Shown here piece by piece: positions 1-6,180 of a stretch of 6,456 nt of DNA; the first letter of the stretch is position 1, and each line of letters begins with the position of its first letter. A model generated the notes under the pieces. The model saw nothing but the letters and a program-made list of their open reading frames with translations, had not been told where the DNA came from and searched no databases. A program made the position numbers and the translations under genes. The stretch comes from Acidimicrobiaceae bacterium (GTDB taxonomy: Bacteria; Actinomycetota; Acidimicrobiia; Acidimicrobiales; Bog-793), in assembly GCA_027459565.1 (NCBI GenBank), contig DAIDIA010000278.1:1-6456 (forward strand), written 5' to 3'.

Positions 1-1
1 C

Positions 2-85
2 GTGGTGCAGGTCCCGCTCTTTGTCAACACGGGGGACCGGATCAAGGTCGATACGCGGTCTGGTGAATACCTCACGCGGGCCTAG
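2..85 (+). CDS. efp: Elongation factor P, C-terminal end (partial, 5' end outside window)
   Basis: The first open frame reads in from the left edge and ends at TAG (83-85), giving 27 residues that finish PLFVNTGDRIKVDTRSGEYL plus a few more. This is the hallmark end of the third, OB-fold domain of EF-P, where most bacterial EF-Ps end in a close variant of G-D-x-I-K-V-D-T-R-T-G-E-Y. EF-P binds the ribosome between the P and E sites and relieves stalling at polyproline stretches. The N-terminal domain with the modifiable loop residue is outside the window, so its modification type cannot be judged. The gene directly precedes and overlaps nusB, an arrangement known from actinobacteria. Identification is firm despite the short fragment. 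Confidence 0.93.
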   Translation: MVQVPLFVNTGDRIKVDTRSGEYLTRA

Positions 86-542
86 CCGCGATGCCGCAGC
101 CCCGGCTGCCGGCGCGCGGCGACGCGGACGCGAGCGCGCGCTCGGTCTGCTCTATGAGGCGGAGTCCAAGGGCGAGACGGCGACCGAGGTCCTCGAGGCG
201 CTCCCCGTGCTTCCGGAGCGCTATGCGACCGAGCTCTTCGAGGGTGTCATGGCCAATGAGCGAAGGATCGATGAGCTCGTCGGCGACAAGGCTCGATCAT
301 GGTCGGTCAACCGCATGCCGGTCATCGACCGTCAGCTCCTGAGACTGGCCACCTTCGAGTTGATGTGCCGGCCCGACATCCCCTACGCCGTGGTGATCGA
401 CGAGGCGGTCGAACTGGCAAAGGAGTACTCGACGGAGGACTCGAGCCGGTTCGTGAACGGAATCCTCTCCGCACTTGGCCGGGAGCTCCGGCCGGACGAG
501 GCGATGACCTCGCCTGAAGGCGGGGGAGTGGCAGACGCATGA
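63..542 (+). CDS. nusB: Transcription antitermination factor NusB
   Basis: A 159-residue all-helical NusB. With NusE (ribosomal protein S10), NusB binds boxA RNA and supports processive transcription and assembly of rRNA. Visible family features are the basic start RRRGRERALGLLYEAE (about 19-34), MPVIDRQLLRLATFEL (85-100), the IPYAVVIDEAVELAKEYS stretch (106-123) and SSRFVNGILSAL (127-138), which matches the conserved region before the C-terminus. Length fits the family (130-160). The start is uncertain. No ATG, GTG or TTG occurs in frame between the efp stop and the conserved core, so GTG at 63, 23 bases inside efp, is the best choice; TTG at 21 is a longer alternative. Neither has a convincing ribosome binding site, so re-initiation by ribosomes finishing efp is plausible. 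The stop overlaps the next gene (ATGA). Confidence 0.93.
   Translation: MNTSRGPSRDAAAPAAGARRRGRERALGLLYEAESKGETATEVLEALPVLPERYATELFEGVMANERRIDELVGDKARSWSVNRMPVIDRQLLRLATFELMCRPDIPYAVVIDEAVELAKEYSTEDSSRFVNGILSALGRELRPDEAMTSPEGGGVADA
522..528 (+). promoter_or_regulatory. Ribosome binding site of the PurM-like gene
   Basis: GGGGGAG inside the end of nusB lies 10 bases before the ATG at 539. It supports that start over later ones, and fits with coupling through the ATGA overlap. Confidence 0.55.
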
Positions 543-1645
543 GCGAGGCCCCGCACGCGAGTTACGAGAGCGCCGGCGTCGACTACGGCGTGCTCGACGC
601 CGCCAAGCGCACCGCAATGGCCGCCGCCTCACGGACCTCGCGCAACGCCGAACGTCTCGGTGCGACCGTCGATGACCGATCGCGTGGTGAATCGGCTGTG
701 GTCGTCAGTGTGGGACACGAGCGCCTCGGTTTTGTCCTCGAATGCCTCGGCACGAAGTCGATGATCGCCTCGCGCTATCTCGCGGAGACCGGAATCGACC
801 GTTTCGATGCCGTCGGATACGACACCGTTGCGGCAATCGTCAATGACTGCTGCTGCGTCGGGGCGCTGCCGTTTGTGGTGAATGCCTACTTCGCGACCGG
901 AGCGGCAGCGTTCTACGAGGGAAGCCGACATGCGAGCCTCGTCGCGGGATTCCGCCGCGGCTGTGACGATGCCGGTGCCGCCTGGGGTGGTGGAGAGTCT
1001 CCGACGCTGTCGGGACTGGTCGTTCCCGAGGAGATCGATCTCGCGGGCAGCGCGGTCGGTCGCATCCCCGCCGGCATCGAACCGATCTACGGCGACCGGC
1101 TCGGCGAGGGCGACGAGATCGTCATCATCTCCTCCTCCGGGCTGCACGCCAATGGAGCCTCCCTCGTGCGCATGGTGGCCGATGAGATCCCCGGGGGGCT
1201 TTCGGCGCCGCTCGGCTCGGGTCGCACCTTCGGCGACGCGATCCTCGACCCCGCACTGATTTACGTCCGTCTCGTCGAGGCGCTCCTCGGCGCGTCGATC
1301 GACATCCACTACCTCAGTCACATCACCGGTCATGGTCTGCGCAAGCTCATGCGCGCGGACGTCGATCTCACCTATCATCTCCGCGCGCTCCCCGAAGTCC
1401 CCGAGGCACTATCGTTCCTCGTCGCCGCGGCAGGGCTTGGCGCACATGAGGCGTATGGAACGTTGAACATGGGAGCGGGATTCGCGGTCTACGTCCCGGC
1501 GGGGATGGGTGAACGTGTCGTCTCGGTCGCGCGCACCAGCGGTTATGAGGCACTGGTCGCCGGTGTCGTTGTCTCCGGAGAGAGATCGGTCATCCTTGAG
1601 CCCGTCGGCGTGACCTTCTCAGGAGCAGAGCTCGAACTGCGCTGA
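539..1645 (+). CDS. Divergent PurM-like (AIR synthase-related) protein
   Basis: A 368-residue protein of the PurM/SelD/PurL-type ATP-binding fold. Ordinary PurM closes formylglycinamidine ribonucleotide to aminoimidazole ribonucleotide in purine synthesis. Family landmarks in order are SYESAGVD (8-15), YDTVAAIVND (94-103), YFATG (117-121), DLAGSAVG (167-174), SSSGLHANGASLVR (198-211), the IYVRLVEALL helix (241-250), HITGHGL (261-267) and YGTLNMGAGF (306-315). Several motifs differ from textbook PurM: LECLGTK (67-73) where PurM has TDGVGTK, GGGESPTLSGLV (150-161) where PurM has GGETAEMPGMY, and TGHG (263-266) where PurM has TGGG. Three cysteines (104-106) follow VND. The ATG overlaps the nusB stop, so the two are probably co-translated. 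No other purine gene is nearby. The fold is certain; whether it is the cell's AIR synthase or a paralogue with another substrate cannot be told here. Confidence 0.85.
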   Translation: MSEAPHASYESAGVDYGVLDAAKRTAMAAASRTSRNAERLGATVDDRSRGESAVVVSVGHERLGFVLECLGTKSMIASRYLAETGIDRFDAVGYDTVAAIVNDCCCVGALPFVVNAYFATGAAAFYEGSRHASLVAGFRRGCDDAGAAWGGGESPTLSGLVVPEEIDLAGSAVGRIPAGIEPIYGDRLGEGDEIVIISSSGLHANGASLVRMVADEIPGGLSAPLGSGRTFGDAILDPALIYVRLVEALLGASIDIHYLSHITGHGLRKLMRADVDLTYHLRALPEVPEALSFLVAAAGLGAHEAYGTLNMGAGFAVYVPAGMGERVVSVARTSGYEALVAGVVVSGERSVILEPVGVTFSGAELELR

Positions 1646-1675
1646 CACCGTCGCTTCCTGATCCCCCGATGGTGT
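1645..1675. terminator. Possible hairpin between convergent genes
   Basis: ACACCGTCG (1645-1653) can pair with CGATGGTGT (1667-1675): nine pairs including one G-U, with a 13-base loop. It sits just after the PurM-like stop and just before (on the + axis) the dppF stop, so it could serve transcripts from both sides. Neither strand has a T-tract after it, so it is not a classical intrinsic terminator. The remaining bases of the 1646-1694 gap show nothing else. Confidence 0.3.
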
Positions 1676-1694
1676 GGTCATGGGGCGTTTCGGA

Positions 1695-2759
1695 TCAGTC
1701 GGACGAACCCCGTCTCGTAGGGGAGAACGAGAGGACCTCGCGATCCGCGGCGGCGAAGTGGCAGGCAACCGTGTGGTGCTCATCGAAGGGGTCGAGTCTT
1801 GGCTCCTGGGTCACGCAGATGTCCTGCGCCTTCCAGCATCTCGTGCGGAACCGGCAGCCGCTCGGCGGATCGATCGGACTGGGGACATCGCCGGGCAAGA
1901 CGATGCGCTTTCGCTCGCGCTCGATGCGCGGGTCGGGCACGGGTACGGCGGAGAGCAGCGCCTGGGTGTAGGGATGGGCGGGCTGGCCGTAGATCTGTTG
2001 GCGGGAGCCCATCTCGACGATCTTTCCGAGGTACATCACCGCGACGCGGTCGGAGATGTGGCGCACCACCGACAGATCGTGCGCGACAAAGAGATAGGCA
2101 AGACCGAGCTGCTCCTGGAGATCCTCGAGCAGGTTCACCACACCAGCTTGGATCGAGACGTCAAGGGCTGATACCGGTTCGTCGAGAACTAGCAGGTGCG
2201 GCTCCATGATGAGCGCGCGGGCGATGCCGATCCTCTGGCGCTGGCCGCCGGAGAACTCGTTCGGGAAACGCCCCGCGTGTGACGGGGAGAGTCCGACCTG
2301 TCGCAGCACCTCCGCGACCCTTTGGTTGCCGTCGTTCCCGCGCCACATGCCGTGCACCTTGAGCGGTTCGGCGATGGTCTCGCCGACCGGGATCTTCGGA
2401 TCGAGCGACGCGTAGGGATCCTGGAAGACGACCTGGAGCTCGCGTCGGACGCCGCGCATCTCCGACGGGCTGAGCGTCGTGAGCTCCTTGCCCTCGAACC
2501 GCACCGATCCCGATGTCGGCTCGACGAGCTGGAGGATCGACCGCGCGGTCGTCGATTTTCCGCATCCGGACTCGCCGACGAGACCGAGCGTCTCCCCGGT
2601 TCCGATGCTGAACGAGACGCCACAGACCGCGTGGACCTCACCGATGGTGTGGCGAAAGACCTTGCCACCGCGCACGGGGAAGTGTTTGACGAGGTCGGTG
2701 ACCTCAAGGAGTGGCTCTCCCGCCCGATCTGTGGCTGTGAAGCCGGCCGGGAGGCTCAT
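1695..2759 (-). CDS. dppF: Peptide/nickel-type ABC importer ATPase, DppF/OppF
   Basis: A 354-residue ATP-hydrolysing subunit that drives import with DppD on the cytoplasmic side of the membrane. Motifs are Walker A GESGCGKST (62-70), Q-loop glutamine 113 in VFQDPYASLDP, signature FSGGQRQR (169-176), Walker B LLVLDEP (189-195, catalytic Glu194), D-loop SALD (197-200) and H-loop His227. The VFQDPYASLDP and FSGGQRQR forms are typical of the F-type rather than the D-type partner. The C-terminal oligopeptide-transporter domain begins near HPYTQALLSAVP (262-273) and carries four cysteines (302, 308, 315, 333). Length is usual. The ATG overlaps the dppD stop as ATGA and has GGAG five bases upstream. 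It is the last gene of the operon. The substrate (di- or oligopeptide, nickel or other) cannot be read from an ATPase, so the dpp name marks the family only. Confidence 0.93.
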   Translation of the reverse strand: MSLPAGFTATDRAGEPLLEVTDLVKHFPVRGGKVFRHTIGEVHAVCGVSFSIGTGETLGLVGESGCGKSTTARSILQLVEPTSGSVRFEGKELTTLSPSEMRGVRRELQVVFQDPYASLDPKIPVGETIAEPLKVHGMWRGNDGNQRVAEVLRQVGLSPSHAGRFPNEFSGGQRQRIGIARALIMEPHLLVLDEPVSALDVSIQAGVVNLLEDLQEQLGLAYLFVAHDLSVVRHISDRVAVMYLGKIVEMGSRQQIYGQPAHPYTQALLSAVPVPDPRIERERKRIVLPGDVPSPIDPPSGCRFRTRCWKAQDICVTQEPRLDPFDEHHTVACHFAAADREVLSFSPTRRGSSD

Positions 2760-4024
2760 GGAATCTCCGTCTCGTCAGGGGGCAGGACCGGGTCACCGGA
2801 TGTTTCTTGCGCATCGGGAGCGGTCTCGTAGCCGCCGGGGCCAGCGGGTGAGAAGCCCTCGGCGATGACGTAGTTGCCCGGCCCAGGGGCGCGGGCCTCA
2901 TCGGGGCCGTGGCCAAAGGAGAGACCCGATTCCGGAGGTGCGACGCCGCCGGCACCGCGCGTCGCGTCGATGTCCGACGAGGTTGCGGCAAAGAGCGAGG
3001 CACCGCGGATGCGGGCATCCTCGGCGAAGTGGCACGCCGCGAGGTGCCCGGTGTCTACGGATCCCACCGACCGGAGCGGTGGTTCGGACTCCCTGCAGAT
3101 GTCGGCCGCGAGCGGACAGCGCGGCGCAAACGGACAGCCGACGGGTTCACCGATCATCGAGGGGGGCGATCCGGGAATCGGACGCAGTCGCTCGGTCCCG
3201 TCCGTGTCGACGCGCGGGAGCGAACCGAGGAGCCCGAGGGTGTAGGGCATCGAGGGGTCATAGAAGATCTCGTCCACGGTTCCGATCTCGACTGGCCGGC
3301 CCGCGTACATCACGAGCACGCGGTTCGCGATCCCGGCGATGACGCCAAGATCGTGGGTGATCAGGAGGAGGGCGGCGTGCGTCGACGAGAGCGCCGCGCG
3401 CAGTGCCTCGAGAACCTGTGCCTGCACCGTGACGTCGAGCGCAGTCGTCGGCTCGTCGGCGAGGATCACCTCGGGGTTGTTGGCGATGGCGATGGCGATC
3501 ACCACACGTTGGCGCATGCCACCGGAGAACTCGTGCGGGTAGTTGCCGACGCGGTCCTCGGGGTTGGGGATGCCGACCTTGCGAAGGAGCTCGATGGCGA
3601 TCTTGAGCGCCTCCTCCTTCGAGAGGTCCTGGTGAGCCAGGATGGCCTCGACGATCTGCCAGCCCACGGAGTAGACGGGGTTGAGCGAGGTCATCGGATC
3701 CTGGAAGATCATCGAGATCGCCTTGCCGCGAAAGGGCATGAGCTGCCTCTCGTTGCGGTGGAGGAGCTCCTCGCCGCGAAAGCGCACCGAACCGCGGACG
3801 CTCGCGGAGCGCGGCAGGAGACCCATCGTTGCCATCGCGGTCACGGATTTGCCCGATCCCGACTCGCCGACGATGCCGAGAACCTCTCCGGGCTGGAGGT
3901 CGAGACTGATCCCGCGCACCGCGTTGACCGTGCCCTCCGCGGTGCGAAAGCTCACCTCGAGTCCCTCGATGCTCAAAAGTGGCGCATGGGGATCTTGCGC
4001 GAACTTTGAATGTGACGGCTTCAT
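2756..4024 (-). CDS. dppD: Peptide/nickel-type ABC importer ATPase, DppD/OppD, with long C-terminal tail
   Basis: A 422-residue ATPase, partner of DppF. Motifs are Walker A GESGSGKS (53-60), Q-loop Gln108 in IFQDPMTSLNP, signature FSGGMRQR (166-173, the usual D-type form), Walker B VILADEP (186-192, Glu191), D-loop TALD (194-197) and H-loop His224. The C-terminal oligopeptide-transporter domain contains MPYTLGLLGSLPR (259-271) and four cysteines (297, 303, 310, 331). After about residue 340 there is an extra stretch of about 80 residues, rich in Gly, Pro, Ala, Asp and Glu and with no recognisable domain; family members usually end near 320-350. The frame is open further upstream, but the ATG at 4024 is preferred because it forms TGATG with the dppC stop and gives the normal N-terminus LLSIEGLEVSF. 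No clear ribosome binding site is seen, so coupling to dppC is likely. Confidence 0.92.
   Translation of the reverse strand: MKPSHSKFAQDPHAPLLSIEGLEVSFRTAEGTVNAVRGISLDLQPGEVLGIVGESGSGKSVTAMATMGLLPRSASVRGSVRFRGEELLHRNERQLMPFRGKAISMIFQDPMTSLNPVYSVGWQIVEAILAHQDLSKEEALKIAIELLRKVGIPNPEDRVGNYPHEFSGGMRQRVVIAIAIANNPEVILADEPTTALDVTVQAQVLEALRAALSSTHAALLLITHDLGVIAGIANRVLVMYAGRPVEIGTVDEIFYDPSMPYTLGLLGSLPRVDTDGTERLRPIPGSPPSMIGEPVGCPFAPRCPLAADICRESEPPLRSVGSVDTGHLAACHFAEDARIRGASLFAATSSDIDATRGAGGVAPPESGLSFGHGPDEARAPGPGNYVIAEGFSPAGPGGYETAPDAQETSGDPVLPPDETEIP
2765..2768 (-). promoter_or_regulatory. Ribosome binding site of dppF
   Basis: GGAG on the minus strand, five bases before the dppF ATG and inside the end of dppD. 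It supports the ATG at 2759 and gives dppF its own entry site besides coupling through ATGA. Confidence 0.5.
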
Positions 4025-5049
4025 CAGACGCGTACCCGCGTTCTGCGGGGATCGAACGCCTCGCGCAGACCGTCGCCGATGAAGTTGACGCAGAGGATCA
4101 TCAAGATGATGAACGCCGCCGGGAAGACGAACAGCCACCAGAACGTCGTCGCGTCACCCTCGCCGCTCGCGACGAGGGAGCCGAGCGAGACATTGGGGGG
4201 CTGGATGCCAAGGCCAAGGAAGGAGAGTGTCGATTCGAGGATGATGGCGTTGGCGACGGTGAGGGTCGCATTGACGATGATCGGACCCAGCGCGTTCGGG
4301 AGCAGGTGGCGGATGATGATCCTTCTGTTGGAGGCACCGATCGCGCGCGCTGCCTCGACGAAGTCGCGTTCGCGAAGCGAGAGGAAGTCGGCCCGCACGA
4401 GCCGGGCAACGTAGGTCCAGGCGAGAACTCCGATGATGACCGCGACCCAGAACCAGCTGCCGGACTGCCTGGCGGCGAGATTGCCGAGCACCGCGAGCAC
4501 CGCGAGCAACGGCACGGCAAGGATGAAGTCCGTGAAGCGCATGAGGATGGTGTCGACCCAGCTGCGGAAGTAGCCCGCAAGGGCGCCGATCGTTGTGCCG
4601 ATGAGCGTGGTGATCGAGGCGACCAGGAGCGCTGTCTGCACGTCCTCCTTGGTCCCCTGCATCACCTGCGCGAACAGGTCGTGTCCGATGGGATCGACCC
4701 CGAAGGGATGCTGGAGCGAGGGGCTTCCCTGGCCGAAGGTGGCGATCTGGTTCGTGAGGTCGGTGTAGCCGTAACGCCAGAAGTAGCCGGCGAGCACCGA
4801 GCTGATGCCGAGCAGCGCAAAGATGCCGAGGCTGATCATCGCCCTTGGCTGGCGCACAAAACGCCCGAGGACGATCTGCCACTGCTTCTTGACCTCTCCG
4901 GAGATGCCGTGTTCGTCGCCGAGGGGGCGCGTCTCGGCGCCAGCTATCGGGAGGCGGCTTCGTCGTCCCCTCCGCCTCCGATTCTGTCCTGCGCCATCGG
5001 TGTCGAGTGGCCGGGCACCGGGGGCGAACAACCTTCGGCGTTCAGCCAT
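4024..5049 (-). CDS. dppC: Peptide/nickel-type ABC importer permease, DppC
   Basis: A 341-residue inner-membrane subunit that forms the import channel with DppB. About six hydrophobic segments are visible, near 72-90, 138-160, 168-190, 200-218, 252-275 and 304-325. The conserved HPFGVDPIGHDLF (114-126) follows the first external stretch. The ATPase-docking loop is EAARAIGASNRRIIIRHLLP (232-251), and the family ending GLREAFDPR (327-335) is present. The first 68 residues are cytoplasmic; they include an arginine-rich run (23-32) and end with the usual KKQWQIVLGRF-type lead into membrane segment 1. The frame is open further upstream to ATGs at 5076 and 5085, but the ATG at 5049 overlaps dppB by only 8 bases, whereas the others would overlap it by 35-44, so it is preferred. 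The stop abuts dppD as TGATG. Confidence 0.92.
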   Translation of the reverse strand: MAERRRLFAPGARPLDTDGAGQNRRRRGRRSRLPIAGAETRPLGDEHGISGEVKKQWQIVLGRFVRQPRAMISLGIFALLGISSVLAGYFWRYGYTDLTNQIATFGQGSPSLQHPFGVDPIGHDLFAQVMQGTKEDVQTALLVASITTLIGTTIGALAGYFRSWVDTILMRFTDFILAVPLLAVLAVLGNLAARQSGSWFWVAVIIGVLAWTYVARLVRADFLSLRERDFVEAARAIGASNRRIIIRHLLPNALGPIIVNATLTVANAIILESTLSFLGLGIQPPNVSLGSLVASGEGDATTFWWLFVFPAAFIILMILCVNFIGDGLREAFDPRRTRVRV

Positions 5050-6019
5050 AGCGAATCCGTGGGTCGAGTACCCCATAGAGCACATCGGCGATGAAGTTGA
5101 AGGCGACGACGAAGAAGGCCGTGACGAGCAGGTAGGCCTGGACGACGTTGAAGTCGAGGACTGAGATGCCCTGCAAGAACCACTGGCCGATGCCCTGCCA
5201 GGAGAAGACCTCCTCGACGAGGATCGCCCCGCCGAGCACGCCGGCGAAGTCCAGTGCGATCACCGTCGTGATCGGGATCAGCGCATTGCGCAGGGTGTGG
5301 CGGATGAGGACGCGGCTCGGCCGCAGGCCCTTCGCACGCGCGAGCCGCACGTAGTCGCTGTCGAGCGCCTCGAGCATCGATGAGCGTTGGTAGATCGCCC
5401 AGGACGGATAGCTGACGAGAATCAGCGTGAGGACCGGCAAGATGGTGTGCCCTGCGTAGTTGGGCAGTCGCTGGAGGAAGCTCCCGCTGAGATTCGAAGA
5501 CTGCTGGCCGATGGTGTAGATGACGGTGTGTCCAATGGCGTTGTTCACCGGAATTGCCACGAAGAGTTTGAGGATGAGGCCGAGAACAAAGACGGGAACG
5601 GAGATGAAGAGGTAGTTCGTGAATGCCGCGGCACTGTCGAAGGCCCGTCCCTGTCGGATCGCGGAGAAGACGCCGACCGTGATGGCGACGAAGATCGCGA
5701 TGATCGTCGCGATGATCACCATCTGAAAGGTGACGAGAAGGTGCGACCAGAGCTGGGGGGCCACCGGCTGGTTCCCGATCGTCAGGCCGAAGTCTCCGCG
5801 GATCGCATGGGTGACCCAGATCCAGTAGCGCTGGGGCAGGGGGTTGTTCAGGTGCAGCTCGGCTCGCCGCAGTGCGTAGACAGACGGCGGAGTCCTCGGG
5901 TTGAGTCGTAGTGAGGCAAGAGGGTCACCCGAATAGGCGACCATGGTGAACACGAGGATGCTCGACAAGATCAAGATGACGACGCTCGCGAAGAGACGCC
6001 TCAGCAGATAAGAGAGCAC
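5042..6019 (-). CDS. dppB: Peptide/nickel-type ABC importer permease, DppB
   Basis: A 325-residue permease, partner of DppC. The start MLSYLLRRLFASVVILIL (1-18) runs into the first membrane segment and is typical of the DppB/OppB family. The external loop holds GDPLASLR (31-38) and RGDFGLTI (74-81). Further hydrophobic segments lie near 97-119, 132-155, 191-210, 248-270 and 293-315. The ATPase-docking loop is DYVRLARAKGLRPSRVLIRH (222-241), followed by TLRNALIP, and the end LDPRIRYG (318-325) is canonical. Length is normal. Translation starts at GTG (6019); there is no obvious ribosome binding site, but a -10-like TAAAGT lies six bases upstream, which would suit a leaderless mRNA. It is first in the tightly overlapping dppBCDF group and separated from the binding-protein gene by 161 bases containing a strong hairpin. 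Confidence 0.94.
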   Translation of the reverse strand: MLSYLLRRLFASVVILILSSILVFTMVAYSGDPLASLRLNPRTPPSVYALRRAELHLNNPLPQRYWIWVTHAIRGDFGLTIGNQPVAPQLWSHLLVTFQMVIIATIIAIFVAITVGVFSAIRQGRAFDSAAAFTNYLFISVPVFVLGLILKLFVAIPVNNAIGHTVIYTIGQQSSNLSGSFLQRLPNYAGHTILPVLTLILVSYPSWAIYQRSSMLEALDSDYVRLARAKGLRPSRVLIRHTLRNALIPITTVIALDFAGVLGGAILVEEVFSWQGIGQWFLQGISVLDFNVVQAYLLVTAFFVVAFNFIADVLYGVLDPRIRYG

Positions 6020-6025
6020 GGCGAA

Positions 6026-6031
6026 ACTTTA
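6026..6031 (-). promoter_or_regulatory. Possible -10 box for a leaderless dppB transcript
   Basis: TAAAGT on the minus strand fits the actinobacterial TAnnnT pattern and is followed by six bases (TTCGCC) and then the dppB GTG, which would put the transcript start at or next to the start codon. No convincing -35 hexamer is seen 16-18 bases upstream. This rests on spacing and the missing ribosome binding site only. Confidence 0.27.
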
Positions 6032-6098
6032 CACAGTCGCGATGTGGCACGGTCGCCATACGGGCCTCGGGTGGACGACATCAACGTGCAGACAAAGT

Positions 6099-6129
6099 GA
6101 GAGGGGGGGCAATAAGCCCCCCCCCTCTC
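6099..6129 (-). terminator. Strong G/C hairpin after the binding-protein gene (terminator or attenuator)
   Basis: The two arms are GAGAGGGGGGG (6099-6109) and CCCCCCCTCTC (6119-6129), 11 contiguous pairs with a 9-base loop; a shifted register gives a 5-base AATAA loop with a two-base bulge. On the minus strand it begins about 50 bases after the binding-protein stop and is followed by ACTTTGTCT, a weak T-rich tail. It is best read as a full or partial terminator that separates binding-protein expression from dppBCDF. The rest of 6020-6180 holds no open frame I would support. Confidence 0.7.
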
Positions 6130-6180
6130 TCGTCAACGCTCCATCCCTCCGGGGTTATGCCGGAAGGCTGATTGTGCCTG

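Noticed and set aside
629..1378. Minus-strand open frame (249 codons) opposite the PurM-like gene
   Set aside because: It is a shadow of a gene with conserved PurM motifs; the product resembles no family.
3482..3499. GGCGAT tandem repeats (three copies)
   Set aside because: They encode the alternating Ile-Ala run after the signature motif of DppD, so the repeat is explained by the protein sequence.
2909..4009. Long + strand open frame (366 codons) opposite dppD
   Set aside because: It is fully antisense to a gene with all ABC ATPase motifs. The predicted protein is dominated by D, E, R, G and H with no recognisable domain, as expected for an antisense shadow in GC-rich DNA.
4484..4509. Short GCGAGCACC-like direct repeat
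   Set aside because: It encodes the repeated Leu-Ala-Val of a DppC membrane segment; there is no sign of a regulatory or mobile repeat.
3979..5094. Long + strand open frame (371 codons) opposite dppC
   Set aside because: It is antisense to a canonical permease. Composition is highly charged and low complexity, with no motif and no ribosome binding site.
5387..5911. + strand open frame opposite dppB, rich in Asp, Glu and Arg
   Set aside because: It is the antisense image of hydrophobic membrane codons, which yields acidic and charged residues.
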